A DNA stretch of 64,000 bases, taken from positions 31,313,087 through 31,377,086 of the forward strand of contig OZ038392.1 in NCBI GenBank assembly GCA_964036045.1. The letters are read 5' to 3'. The stretch comes from Eutreptiella sp. 'Long Island Sound 2002'. Taxonomy: Eukaryota > Euglenozoa > Euglenophyceae > Eutreptiales > Eutreptiaceae. A program made the position numbers and the translations under genes. The notes below the pieces were generated by a model, which searched no databases, was not told the DNA's origin, and saw nothing but the letters and a program-made list of their open reading frames with translations. Positions within the stretch are counted from its first letter, which is position 1; every line of letters begins with the position of its first letter. Below are positions 33,890 through 43,540 of the stretch, piece by piece.

Positions 33890-34504
33890 ATGGAGGACAC
33901 CTACCTGGCTGCTGTAGAACGCCTCACGTCCGAGGAATGGCGAGCGGGGGTGGGTGGGTGGCAGAGGCCCGGACCCAGAATCGACGGCCCAAATAGGGGG
34001 GACAGGGTGTGGGAGATGGCTCCCCTCCATCTGGAGTTCATGCAAGCCCCTATGCCCCACTTCCACTAGATTGCCGCCGCACAGAGATGCAGCCTGTGGC
34101 TGGTGGCGAAGCGCGCTGACCTGTGGCTGAATCGCGTCCTCCATACGGCGGAGGATTACCGCATGCTCCACGCCCTGCCTAAGTTCTTGGAGGCGTTGGG
34201 GGAAATGTCCCCTAACACGTGGCGCTCCTGCTTGCACGTCTCTACCTCCCCGGTCGTGCGGGAGGTGGGGGAAGTGGATGATGCCATCCCGGATAAGGGT
34301 TTGGGGCCTATAGGAGATTTCCCCCTCCCCCAAGACCTGTGGGATTCTGTGGTGCCGGAATTCTACAAGGATGGCTCGCAGGGGTTCAATGTCGGAGCGG
34401 GATGGGGGGGATGGAACATGGCGCTGGATGGAGCGCCTGGACGTGGTCCACACGCATTTGTGATCCGTGCTCGCCGTGTTGGGCTGTCGTCAGTGTACCG
34501 GTGA
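33890..34504 (+). CDS. Unidentified ORF of the YR element, with one in-frame TAG
   Basis: From the ATG at 33890 it reads MEDTYLAAVERLTSEEWRAG and continues to PMPHFH, then TAG at 34067-34069, then IAAAQRCSLWLVAKRADLW and on to VSTSPVVREVGEVDDA and ...VIRARRVGLSSVYR, ending in TGA at 34502. Sequence quality looks uniform on both sides of the TAG. No family recognised. The same frame is used as for the YR and the intervening ORF. Confidence 0.4.
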
Positions 34505-35025
34505 GGCGCCCTGGGTTCTCTTCTGTGTGCGCCCCATTGTTCCGCACTACGCTCGTTTGATTAGTAGGTGCCCGGTGCCTGTTTGGCTTTGGCAGCGCTC
34601 TGGCCTTTGGCCGTTTGGCTGTGCAGGCCGGCAGTTGTTTCAGGCAAGTGGCGCCTATGGCCGTTTTGCTGCTTGGAGTTGGCAGTCTGCTCCTTTTTCT
34701 GCCCGGGTTACTGCAAGCTTTGCCGATGAAAGGTGATCTTTCGTCTTGTTTTGCTGTATCTTTATCTCAATTCTTACCCCGTGTGAGTTGCAGGTTTTTG
34801 GCGGGCCCTCATTGTGGTTCGGGCGAAGGTGGTTGGGGGGAGGGGCGTGAATTCAGCGTGGCAGCTTGGGGTGAGGGTGGCTGCAGGGCTGGGTCCAAGC
34901 ATGCGGTGAGAGGACGGGGATTTTGTGAGTTGGATCTTGCATCCCGGGGCGGGAGTGCAAGCCCATGCGGAGAATGAATTCCCAAGTTGTGTTGCAGTAT
35001 TCTTGTGCTACGCTTTTGCAAATAC

Positions 35026-35083
35026 TAGTTGAGCCCCGTCTCAACTTTTGTTTGCACCTCCCTACTTAGGCAGTTTTTTTGTC
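35026..35083 (+). repeat. Right 58-bp direct repeat with palindromic core
   Basis: Identical to 31582-31639. Palindrome arms 35027-35033 and 35040-35046. The preceding 500 bp (34505-35025) has no recognised ORF and would be the element's 3' non-coding part. Confidence 0.85.
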
Positions 35084-35359
35084 GTTCCCCGCCCACCCGC
35101 CCCCTTCGTCGGTGTTGCGTCGGGGACCCGCCCGCGTGCCGCTTCGTGGAGCTCGCTGCCTGTTGAAAACGGACTGCCTGCGTGTCGAGGGCTGCCCTAA
35201 CCATGTAGCACCGCGTTGCTTCCTTGGTTCCGTTTTCGGGTCCGTGATTGTGTGGGTTCCCGCGTGTTCGTGGAGAGGAAGCAACCGCACCCGTCCAGAC
35301 TACCACCGGTACATCTGGTCTTGGTGACACTGTATCACCGCCGTCCCAATTTCTATTTC

Positions 35360-35860
35360 GTCCGTTTGGCTCCACCAAAATGGCCGATTTTGGTTAGCTT
35401 GGTGGCGCCCAGACAGCTGATTTTGGTCATTTTGGGGGCGCGCAGGCGGCCAATTTTGGGCAGTGTACAGCCAATTTTGGTTAGTTTGGGGGCGCCGAGA
35501 CGGCCGATTTTGGTCACGTTGGGGGTGCCGAGAAAGCAAGATTTTGGTCAGTTTGGGGGCGCCGAGACAGCTGATTTTGTTCAATTTGGGTGCGCCGAGA
35601 CGACCAATTTTGGCCAGGCCGGGGGCCCCGAGACGGCCAATCTTGGTGAGTTTGGGGGCCCCGAGACGGCCGATTTTGGTCAGTTTGGGGGCGCCGGGAT
35701 GGCCGGCCGATTTTCCTCATTTAGGGGGGTGCCGAGACAACCAATTTCGGCTAGTTTGGGGGCGCCGAAACAGCCGATTTTAGTCAGCTTCGGGGGCGCG
35801 GAGATGGCTGATTTTCGTCATTTTGGGAGCGCTGGGACGGCCCATTTTGCCAAGAGGACA
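35360..35860 (+). repeat. 33-bp tandem repeat array, right part
   Basis: About 14 diverged copies of the 33-bp unit. It begins with the same variant word (GTCCGTTTGGCTCC) that ends the left array, so one array was probably split by the YR element. Because 33 is a multiple of 3, one frame stays open and reads FGQFGGAETAD-like 11-residue repeats; there is no sign it is a gene. Confidence 0.8.
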
Positions 35861-35877
35861 CGGGTATGATATAGGTG

Positions 35878-35897
35878 GCGCACTTAGCGTAGTGCGC
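35878..35897. other. Perfect short hairpin
   Basis: GCGCAC-TTAGCGTA-GTGCGC. It lies between the 33-bp array and the minisatellite. A similar AGTGCGC...GTGCAAGCG/AGCGCGC...ATTGCAAGG word pair recurs at 36811-36840. Confidence 0.6.
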
Positions 35898-36540
35898 ACA
35901 CAGTGCAAGCGTAATGCAACTATTTGGGCGCGTGGCCGTACTACAGACCCATACTTCGTGATACTTGGGGGGCATCATTGTTGTTTGATAGTAGGTTTTG
36001 ATACTTCTTCCACATTGGGAATATGGCATTTTTGGATTTTCACCTAGTTTCACCCATTTCCACCATTTTTCACACTTTTTTGCTCATTTCCACCACATCC
36101 ACTCTTTCCTAGGTTGATTTCTCCCCACCATGGGACCTCAAGAAGGCAGAGGTGATGTATATCCATGTTGTTTTCCCTCCATCATGGGGACCCCGAGCAG
36201 GCATGGCTGATGTCGGATGTCAGGATCATGATGAAGGCCGAGAGACAATCCAGCATCCTCTCCCAGTGCTGTATCACGTCCAAGCACTATAATCGAAGGT
36301 GACCTGACGGGCTTGATCAACGCCAAGGATCCTTCATGCTAGCCAAGACGTACCATGCCATCATCCCGAGACAGTCGGCAGCGGGGCTATGCCGAACGGC
36401 CATACCAAGCGCCCCCGGGTCCATCGTCCCACCCCCATTCGTGGAAGATGGACCACCTCCTACCCCCACTGAAGGAGGTCTCCCAGGGTCGACAGTGGGA
36501 CATGCTCCTGAGGCAGGGGTGATATAAGGGCGTTTGGAAG
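35898..36540. other. Gene-free stretch
   Basis: No gene recognised. A TTGATTTCTCCCCACCATGG motif near 36115 resembles a TTGATCTCTCCCTACCATGG motif near 57128 with similar flanks, suggesting another low-copy repeat. Confidence 0.3.
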
Positions 36541-37475
36541 GGGTGTGCTTGGTTGCTCTATATCATACTCGTGTCCACTAGGCCCTTGATGGTTGTTCTA
36601 TACCATACTCATGTCCTCTAGCGCCTTAAGGGCTGTTCCATATCATACTCGTGTCCACCAGGCCCTCAACGGCTGCTCTATACCATACTCTTGTCCTTTT
36701 GGCCGTTGATATCTCTTGTGTATCACACTCGTGTCCTCTTGGTCTTTGACGGTTGTTCTGTATCATACTTGTGTCCACTGGGGACTCTTTAGGGGGAACC
36801 TGTTCTAAAAAGTAGCGCGCAAAGCGCGCGCATTGCAAGGGCGCCCCCATAGAACATCCATCAAGGGCCTAGAGAACACAAGTATGATAGAGAGGAGCCA
36901 TCAAGGGCCTAGAGGACACAAGTCTGATGTAGATCAACCATCAACGGCCTAGAGGACATGAGTATGATGTAGATCAACCATCAGGGGCCTAGAGGACACG
37001 AGTATGATATAGATCAACCATCAAAGGTGTAGAGGACACAAGTATGAAAAAGAACAATCAAGCCACCAAGGACCTAGCAGCTACGACTTGGCTCTACAGA
37101 CAGCCGTGTGTCTGTGCCCACTCTGCTCCTTGCTTTCAACTGCCTTTGAATGTTTGAAACCAGTAATCTATACCGTCACCGTCGAGGGTTAGGCTGAAGG
37201 AGTGCCATGCTTTGCGGCCCACACACGGTTGTAGTAGTCGCATGCAGCCCGACAAACGGGCGCCATAATATTATTGATCTAGGTGGGACCGCCATAGAAG
37301 AGCCATCAAGGGCCTAGAAGACACGAGTATGATGTAGAATAGCCATGAGGGCCCTAGAGGACACGAGCATGATATAGATGACTCACCAATGTCCTCGAGG
37401 ACACGAGTATGCTATAGAACAACCATCAAGGGCCTAGACAACATGAGTATGATATAGAACAGCCATTAAGGGCCC

Positions 37476-37709
37476 ACAGGCATCGGGACCTTCCTGTTGT
37501 AGGGCCGCCCCCACCGCCCAATTACTAGCGTCCGGGGTGAGGACAAAGTACTTATCCCAATCGGCTAGTTGGAGGGGAACAATATCCGTGATAGCACGCT
37601 TGAGCTTCAAAAAGGCCTCGTTAGCCGAAGCACTCCACGTTAGGCCTATCTTCTTCCCATTCTTATGCTTAGGCAAATTTTTCAACATTTCAATCAAAGG
37701 GGTAGCTAT
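37476..37709 (-). pseudogene. Ty3/gypsy retrotransposon fragment (RT-RNase H junction) inside the minisatellite
   Basis: The minus strand reads IATPLIEMLKNL, then GLTWSASANEAFLKLKRAI, then DKYFVLTPDASNWAVGAALQ. This is the linker of gypsy pol that follows the reverse transcriptase and enters RNase H (APL..LL, W...AF..LK, TDAS..AVGA). Both ends run straight into 40-bp repeat units. About 78 residues only; no LTR or other pol part is present. Confidence 0.8.
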
Positions 37710-40380
37710 GGAGGCATGAATATGCCATAGAAGAGCCATCCAGGGCCTAGAGGGCATGAGTATGATATAGAACAACCATCAAGGGTCTAGAGGACTCGAG
37801 TATGATATGGAACAACCATGAAGGGCCTAGAGGACACAAGTATGGCATAGATCACTCACCAGTGTCCTCGAGGACATGAGTATGTTGTAGAACAGCCATC
37901 AAGGGCCTAGAGGGCATGGGTATGATATAGAACAACCATCAAGGGTCTAGAGGACTCGAGTATGATATGGAACAACCATGAAGGGCCTAGAGGACACAAG
38001 TATGGCATAGATCACTCACCAGTGTCCTCGAGGACATGAGCATGTTGTAGAACAGCCATCAAGGGCCTAGACGACATGAGCATGATATAGAACAACCATC
38101 AAGGGCCTAAAGGACACAAATATGATACACAAGAGCCATCGAGGGCCCAGAGGACACAAGTTTGATATGGAAGAACCATCAAGGGTCTAGAGGACATGAG
38201 TATGATATAGAACAACCATCAAGGGCCTAGAGGACATGAATGTGATACACAAGAGCCATCAAGGGCCTAGACGACACAAGTTTGATATGGAGGGTCCATC
38301 AAGGGCCTAGAGAACATGAGTTTGATGTAGAACAGCCATCAAGGGCCTAGAGGACACGAGTATGATATGGAAGAGCCATCGAGGGCCTCGAGGACACGAG
38401 TATGATATCGAACAACCATTAAGGGCCTAGAGGACATGAGTATGATATAGAACAGTCATCAAGGGCCTAAAGGACACAAGCATGATATCGAAAAGCCATC
38501 AAGGGCCTAGAGGACACGAGTTTGATATGGAACAACCATCAAGGCACTAGAGGACACTAGTATGATATATAAGTGCCATCAACGGCCTAAACATCACGAG
38601 TATAATATAGAAAAGGCATCAAGGGCCTAGAGGTCACAAGTATGATTTAGAAGAGCCATTAAGGGACTAGAGGTCACAAGTATGATTGAGAAGAGCCATT
38701 AAGGGACTAGAGGACACAAGTATGATATATAACGCCCATCAAGTGCTCAAAGGACACGAGTATGATAGGGAACAACAATCAAGGGCCTAGAGTACAGGAG
38801 TATGATATAGAAGGGCTGTCAAGGGCATACAGGCCTATAGGCCATCAATGACCCATAGGACACGAGTATGATATCGAAGAGCCACCAACGGCCAGAGGAC
38901 ATGAGTATGATGCAGAAGAGCCATCAAGGGCCTAGAGGACACGCGTATGATACAAAACGGCCATGAAAGGCCAAGTGGACAAGAGCGGTTGCACAACAAA
39001 CATCAAGGGCCTAGGGAAAGGAGTATGGTATAGAATGACCACTAAGGGCCTAGAGGACATGAGTATGACATTGAACAACCATCCAGGGCTAATAGGACAC
39101 AAGTATAATATAGGAAGGCCATGAAGGGCCTACAAGACACGAGTATGATACAGGAAGGCCATGAAGGGCCTAGAGGACACGAGTATGACATAGAACAACC
39201 ATCAACGGGCTAGTGGACACAAATGTGATATAGAATAGCCATCAAGGGACTAGAGGACAGGAATGTGATAGAGAACAGCCATCAAGGGCCTAGAGGACGC
39301 AAGTATGATACAGAACAGCCATTAAGGGCCCAGAGGACATGGATATGGTATGGAAGAACCATCAAGGCACTAGAGGACACGAGTATGATAAAGAAAAACC
39401 ATCAAGGGCCTAGAGGACACGAGTATGATGTAGAACAGCCATCAAGGGCGTAGAGGACACAAGTATGATATAGAACAGTTATCAAGGGCCTAGAGGACAT
39501 GAATATCATATAGAAGAGCCGTCAAGGGACTAGAGGACACGAGTATGATAGAAAAAAGCCATCTAGGGCCTAGAGGACACGAGTATGATGTAGAACAGCC
39601 ACCAAGGGCCAAGAGGACACAAATATGGCAGGGAATAGCCATCAAGGGCCTAGAGGACATGAATATGATATAGAAGCGCCATCAAGGGACTAGAGGACAC
39701 GAGTATGATACCAAAGAGCCATCTAGGGCCTAGAGGACAAGAGTATGATATAGAAGAGCCATCAAGGGCCCAGAGGACATGAGTATGATATAGAAGAACC
39801 ATCAAGGGCCTAGTGGACATGTGTATGATATAGAACAACCATCAAGGGCCGTGAGCACACGAGTGTGATACAAAACAATCATCAAGGGCCTAGAGGACAC
39901 GAGTGTGATGTAGAACAAGCATCAAGGGCCTAGAGGACACAAGTATGATACAAAAAAGCCATCTAGGGCCTAGAGGACACGACTATGATGTAGAAGTGCC
40001 ACTGAGGGCCTAGAGGACACGCGTATGATACAAAACGGCCATCAAAGACCAAGAGGACACGAGCGTGATACACAAGAGACATCAAGGACCTAGAGGAGGA
40101 GAGTATGATATAGAACAACCATCAAGGGCCTAGTGGACACGAGTGTGATATAGAACAGTTATCAAGGGCCTAGAGGACACGAGTGTGATGTAGAGCAGCC
40201 ACCAAGGGCCTAGAGGACAGTGTCATGATATAGAATAGCCATCAAGGGCCTAGAGGACACGAGTATGATATAGAAGAGCCATCAAGGGCCCAGAGGACAC
40301 GAGCATGACATAGAACAACCATCAATGGTCTAGAGGACACGCGTATGATGTAGAACAGCCATCAAGGGCCTAGAGGACCT

Positions 40381-40468
40381 GAGTTGGCGGAACGCCGTGA
40401 GAGAGAGAGCCCATGCCACTGCCCACTGAAGAGTCTTGGCTAGCCACTGAGGTACATTCTGACCTGTA
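40381..40468 (+). repeat. Captured copy of the 5' part of the neighbouring ORF
   Basis: 88 bp (GAGTTGGCGGAACGCCGTGA onward) nearly identical to 40618-40703, differing by an extra GA and one substitution. It is embedded between minisatellite units, which resume directly after it. Confidence 0.8.
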
Positions 40469-40646
40469 GAACAGCCATCAAGGGCCTAGAGGACAGTGTC
40501 ATGATATAGAATAGCCATCAAGGGCCTAGAGGACATGAGTATGATGTAGAACAACCATAAAGGGCCTAGAGGACATGAATGTGGTATAGACCACCCATCA
40601 AAGCCCTAGAGGACCCGAGTTGGCGGAACGCCGTGAGAGAGAGCCC

Positions 40647-40853
40647 ATGCCACTGCCCACTGAAGAGTCCTGGCTAGCCACTGAGGTACATTCTGACCTG
40701 CCCCGAGGCTTCTCCATGTTGACTGTGTCAGACACAGACTCTTGCTTGTCCGAGTCGGGAGGGTCGTCGTCTGAGGACGAGTATGAGGCTTTTCTGTCAC
40801 CACTTTTGCAACCACGGCGAAAACAGCCTAAATGTCGGAGAAGGGAGCAGTGA
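40647..40853 (+). CDS. Small acidic-then-basic ORF of unknown function
   Basis: 68 codons from the ATG at 40647. The N-terminus is neutral to acidic, a Ser/Glu/Asp cluster follows (SESGGSSSEDEYEAFLSPLL), and the C-terminus is basic (PRRKQPKCRRREQ), like a small nuclear or nucleic-acid-binding protein. It begins at the right edge of the minisatellite, and its 5' part has been copied into the array. An upstream in-frame start is TTG only. Unidentified. Confidence 0.35.
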   Translation: MPLPTEESWLATEVHSDLPRGFSMLTVSDTDSCLSESGGSSSEDEYEAFLSPLLQPRRKQPKCRRREQ

Positions 40854-40982
40854 CAGGGGACGGCGCCAATGATTGTATCAAAAGAGCATAGCACAAGAGC
40901 GCATTCGACTATGCACTGTTTTGGTTGCCGAGCTAGTAGTACCTGTTGAGCGGGGGTGACTGGTTAGCACAGTGTCCGACTC

Positions 40983-41537
40983 ATGTCTGCCAAGGGGTCA
41001 AACAGCCCGCCAGCTATACGAGGACGGGTTCAACTACTTACGCCTCACACGACGCTATACGATACACATACAGTACTACCACCAACTACAAGAAACACAC
41101 CATCGACACTTACAGTGGTTTTACCGACCGCTGAAACTCTGGCACCAGCGCCTACTCCTAGAACAAAAGGCATACAGGACAAAACAGGAACTATACACAA
41201 CAGAAACACTGCCCATACGCCGACAACTATACTTCACGCGCAAGCGACCAAGGGAAGAGTGGGACCCCACATTGTGGGAAATCCCACTACTCCCATTACC
41301 CAAACGGCACAAACCACACTGGGACCCAACAGAATGGGAGTTACCACTCATGGACCCAGACGAACACAACACGGCAACACATCACACGCCAGCGTAACAG
41401 AAACAGTTGACCCCAACTTAGGGAACCCACGGGGGTCCAGTCCGGAGCTGAGACCCGCGTGCTTACCCTGGCACTGCCGAAATCTGTATTTAGCAAGAGA
41501 CTCTGCACTCTGGCCTACGGGCCCTGGCACTTTCTGA
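40983..41537 (+). CDS. Unidentified 184-codon ORF beginning MSAKG
   Basis: It starts with ATG (MSAKGSNSPPAIRGRV) and is Thr/Pro-rich. It overlaps another open frame (40972-41397) without an ATG that reads an Arg/Tyr/Trp-rich sequence with an internal duplicate (EEWDPTLWEIPL and HWDPTEWELPL). The region has strong base skew: A and C dominate the plus strand. Which frame is used cannot be decided by eye; the Trp/Arg-rich frame looks more protein-like and could be reached by splicing. No family recognised. Confidence 0.35.
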   Translation: MSAKGSNSPPAIRGRVQLLTPHTTLYDTHTVLPPTTRNTPSTLTVVLPTAETLAPAPTPRTKGIQDKTGTIHNRNTAHTPTTILHAQATKGRVGPHIVGNPTTPITQTAQTTLGPNRMGVTTHGPRRTQHGNTSHASVTETVDPNLGNPRGSSPELRPACLPWHCRNLYLARDSALWPTGPGTF

Positions 41538-41564
41538 ACCGGCCGATTTGATAAAAAAAAACTC

Positions 41565-41708
41565 ATGTCTGCCAAGGGGTTCTATTCGGTCCCGGTCAAT
41601 CAGAATGACTCAGTGGTACCGTACGCCCCCCTTGATATCCCCCAGCCCTTTGCAACCTCCCCCCCCCCCTTGGGGGAGGGGGACCGTCACTTGGCCCAAA
41701 AAGCATAG
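41565..41708 (+). CDS. Short ORF with the same MSAKG start
   Basis: 47 codons, MSAKGFYSVPVNQNDSVVPY onward, followed by a Pro run over a C-run (41659-41669). The 18-20 bp around its start (ACTCATGTCTGCCAAGGGGT) repeat exactly the start of the ORF at 40983. This suggests a duplicated leader, or a template from which the N-terminus of several products is made. Unidentified. Confidence 0.3.
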   Translation: MSAKGFYSVPVNQNDSVVPYAPLDIPQPFATSPPPLGEGDRHLAQKA

Positions 41709-42593
41709 GACATAATAGGCGCCAAAGGAGCTGAAGAAAATTTTTTTTTAGGTTATACTGGATCTGCAGCAGTGTTAGTGCTATCATTGTGTGGCGCAAC
41801 CCCCCCCCCCCCCAACCCAATGGGGAACCATCACGTCATGACCATCATGGCATTGGGGGAGAGATTTCAAGCAGGGGTAAGGTACCTAAATTGTGCAACT
41901 GGAAATACTGCCTTGTTGTTATTGTTGTGTTTTGAGGGGTAGGTTTGCGTTATGTCTGCAACATGCGTTCAATGGGAGGCATATTTCGTTTTCTTTATCT
42001 CCTGGAGCTTCTGGGTGGGGCAATGTCAGCACTGACCTCGGACCACGCGGACTATGCCACCAGTTACCAAGTATTCTTTGCTCCAGCCACACCTTAAGAT
42101 TGGAATGCAGCAGCTGCACATCGGCTCGCGGGACAGTGGGATTCTGGTGTGAAAGCCAAACCTCCAGCTTGCCCACCCAGGAGGCTACAACGTCAACCTG
42201 GGACACAGGGTCCACTACCCCCGGGGGAACGGTTGCCTCCGGGGGACGGCACTGTCACAAGCACTGAACACAGATTTCCACAAATTTGGCTGTGAATGTG
42301 CTGTGATTCAGTCCCAGGCTCTGTGTGAAACTTCTTGGTCCTGGTCCACTTCACTTTGAATTCTTGAACATGTTCGCCACTATGTACAGGAATGGGTTGG
42401 GCAGCACCCTTAGGTGGTGGCTTGGCCTTTTTGGTAGGAGGCTTTGTAGAAACTGGGGCCAAGTACCAGCGGCCGGAGTGCAAGCAATGTTCTGAATGCT
42501 ATGGCCTGGTCTGCTTTCGGTTGTTCAACAACAAAAACGAACTCTAAATTGTGCAACAGCCACATAACAAACGATCAATTGTACCTAGGAATT
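41709..42593. other. Gene-free stretch
   Basis: A C-run at about 41800-41814. A GTTTTGAGGGG...ATGTCTGCAACATG block at 41930-41965 resembles one at about 23555-23590, in the same intron as the 23-kb retroelement fragments. No gene recognised. Confidence 0.35.
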
Positions 42594-43088
42594 CTATACT
42601 ATACTCTCGACACTCGGTGCCTCGTTATATGGGTGCTGGACGTGCCCTCTCTCCGCCTCCCTGCCCGCTCCGCCGGTCCTCTCCAAGCCCACATGGGACG
42701 GGACCCAGTGAAAAGACACTCGGCGGTGGTGATGTCTCAGGAGGCCAAGTACCAGCCTCCAAAGATCTGCATGTGCCACTACCCAACCTGCCCTCTCCCA
42801 TCGCAATAGATGTTCAGTAAGCCCTTTAAACACATGCTCACTATCCATCACTATCGACGTCCTCTCCCCCGGAGGCAGTGCATGCAGAACATGTAGCACA
42901 GCCCTCAGCTCCCCCCTATTGTTCATCTGCAGCTCTGCCTGTGGCACTGAGGCCGCGTAATTCCGCGCATCCCCCTCCCCATAAAAAACCCCATAGCCCG
43001 CTTGGTCCCACCCTCTCACCCGCTTTGACGACCCATCAGGAAATGCAATCGGGACCCCTTCTTGTTGAAGTCTCTCTAACTGGGACAT
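42594..43088 (-). pseudogene. RNase HI domain of a retroelement, fourth acidic residue lost
   Basis: From the Met codon at 43088 the minus strand reads IAFPDGSS (first catalytic Asp), MNNRGELRAVLHVL (Glu), VMDSEHVFKGLTEHL (Asp), HADLWRLVL and FHWVPSHVGLE (the conserved His). The position of the fourth carboxylate, ten residues after that His, is Gly in GGAGREA. This is an RNase H fold as found at the end of LINE and LTR pol; no reverse transcriptase is present upstream, where the frame instead runs into the KVRKHGVAMFGQA repeat. It lies head-to-head with the first exon of the OSCA-like gene, 158 bp apart. Confidence 0.75.
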
Positions 43089-43245
43089 TGTTGACTCAAT
43101 GTGGGCACGGGCTTGTCCAAACATGGCGACCCCATGCTTCCGCACTTTTACTGAACCTGGCCCATGGTTGTGCAAGGGGAGGGGTGGGCTAATTTGTGGC
43201 TGTTTGCACGTCTCACTCCGTTTTGTAGTTGCTTTGCTGGGGCTC

Positions 43246-43540
43246 ATGCCGCTTTCTGTTCCCAGCCCATTACCCCAGTCCTCTCCGCTGCCCACATATC
43301 CACGCGCGAGCTCCTCTGCCGAGGTGCTGCAGTACGTCTACATTTATGGCGGCATCGCTGTTCTGCTATTCGCGACATTCTGCCTGCTTCGACCGCATCA
43401 TCCGAGGCTGTTCTACACGCGGAACTTTGTTGGCCTCCAGACTCCCTACAGCACGAGCCTGCAGTCGGCGACTCATTCTTTGTGGGGCTGGATGTGCGCT
43501 GCCTTCCGAGTCACCGACGCTGAGCTGGTCCAGCATGCAG
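43246..43540 (+). CDS. OSCA/CSC1-like channel, exon 1
   Basis: First exon of a calcium-permeable, stress- or stretch-gated cation channel of the OSCA/TMEM63 family (plasma membrane or endomembrane). The ATG at 43246 opens a Pro/Ser-rich leader, then TM0 (YVYIYGGIAVLLFATFCLL), the LRPHHPRLFYTRN segment and GWMCAAFRVTDAELVQHAG. It ends GCAG|GTTGTG with one base of a Gly codon. Joining to 44852 gives HAG-LDCLTLVRW, the family's G-L-D-A/C-x-x-x-L-R/V-F/W junction. An upstream exon cannot be excluded. Confidence 0.75.

Larger units (their letters stand above)
31582..35083 (+). mobile_element. Tyrosine-recombinase transposable element with 58-bp direct repeats
   Basis: Identical 58-bp direct repeats lie at 31582-31639 and 35026-35083. 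Each starts with a palindrome AGTTGAG-CCCCGT-CTCAACT: 7-bp arms around a 6-bp spacer, the layout of a tyrosine-recombinase crossover site. Between the repeats is a YR gene followed by decayed or unusual ORFs, almost all in the same frame. It resembles YR elements such as Cryptons or DIRS/Ngaro/PAT; I saw no reverse transcriptase, which favours a Crypton-like or truncated element. The 276 bp right of the second repeat (35084-35359) separates it from the resumed 33-bp array and may belong to the element. Confidence 0.7.
36541..40600. repeat. 40-bp minisatellite, about 4 kb, with an orientation switch
   Basis: The unit is close to AGCCATCAAGGGCCTAGAGG followed by ACACGAGTATGATATAGAAC (40 bp), repeated with point changes across the interval. 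From about 36555 to 36785 the units read as the reverse complement; from about 36845 they read forward. The switch contains the hairpin GCGCGC-AAA-GCGCGC (36815-36829). Non-repeat inserts occur at about 37075-37275, 37476-37709 and 40381-40468. 40 is not a multiple of 3, so the array is not a coding repeat. Confidence 0.92.

Noticed and set aside
35216-35869. 217-codon ORF with FGQFGGAETAD repeats
   Set aside because: It arises from a 33-bp tandem array with a period divisible by 3, and its upstream part shows no protein character.
39265-39453. ORFs reading GPRGHEYD/EDTSMI repeats in the minisatellite
   Set aside because: The 40-bp period shifts frame every unit, so short ORFs are unavoidable by-products.
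36541-40600. CRISPR-like array
   Set aside because: The units are contiguous 40-bp repeats without spacers, in a eukaryotic context. It is a minisatellite.
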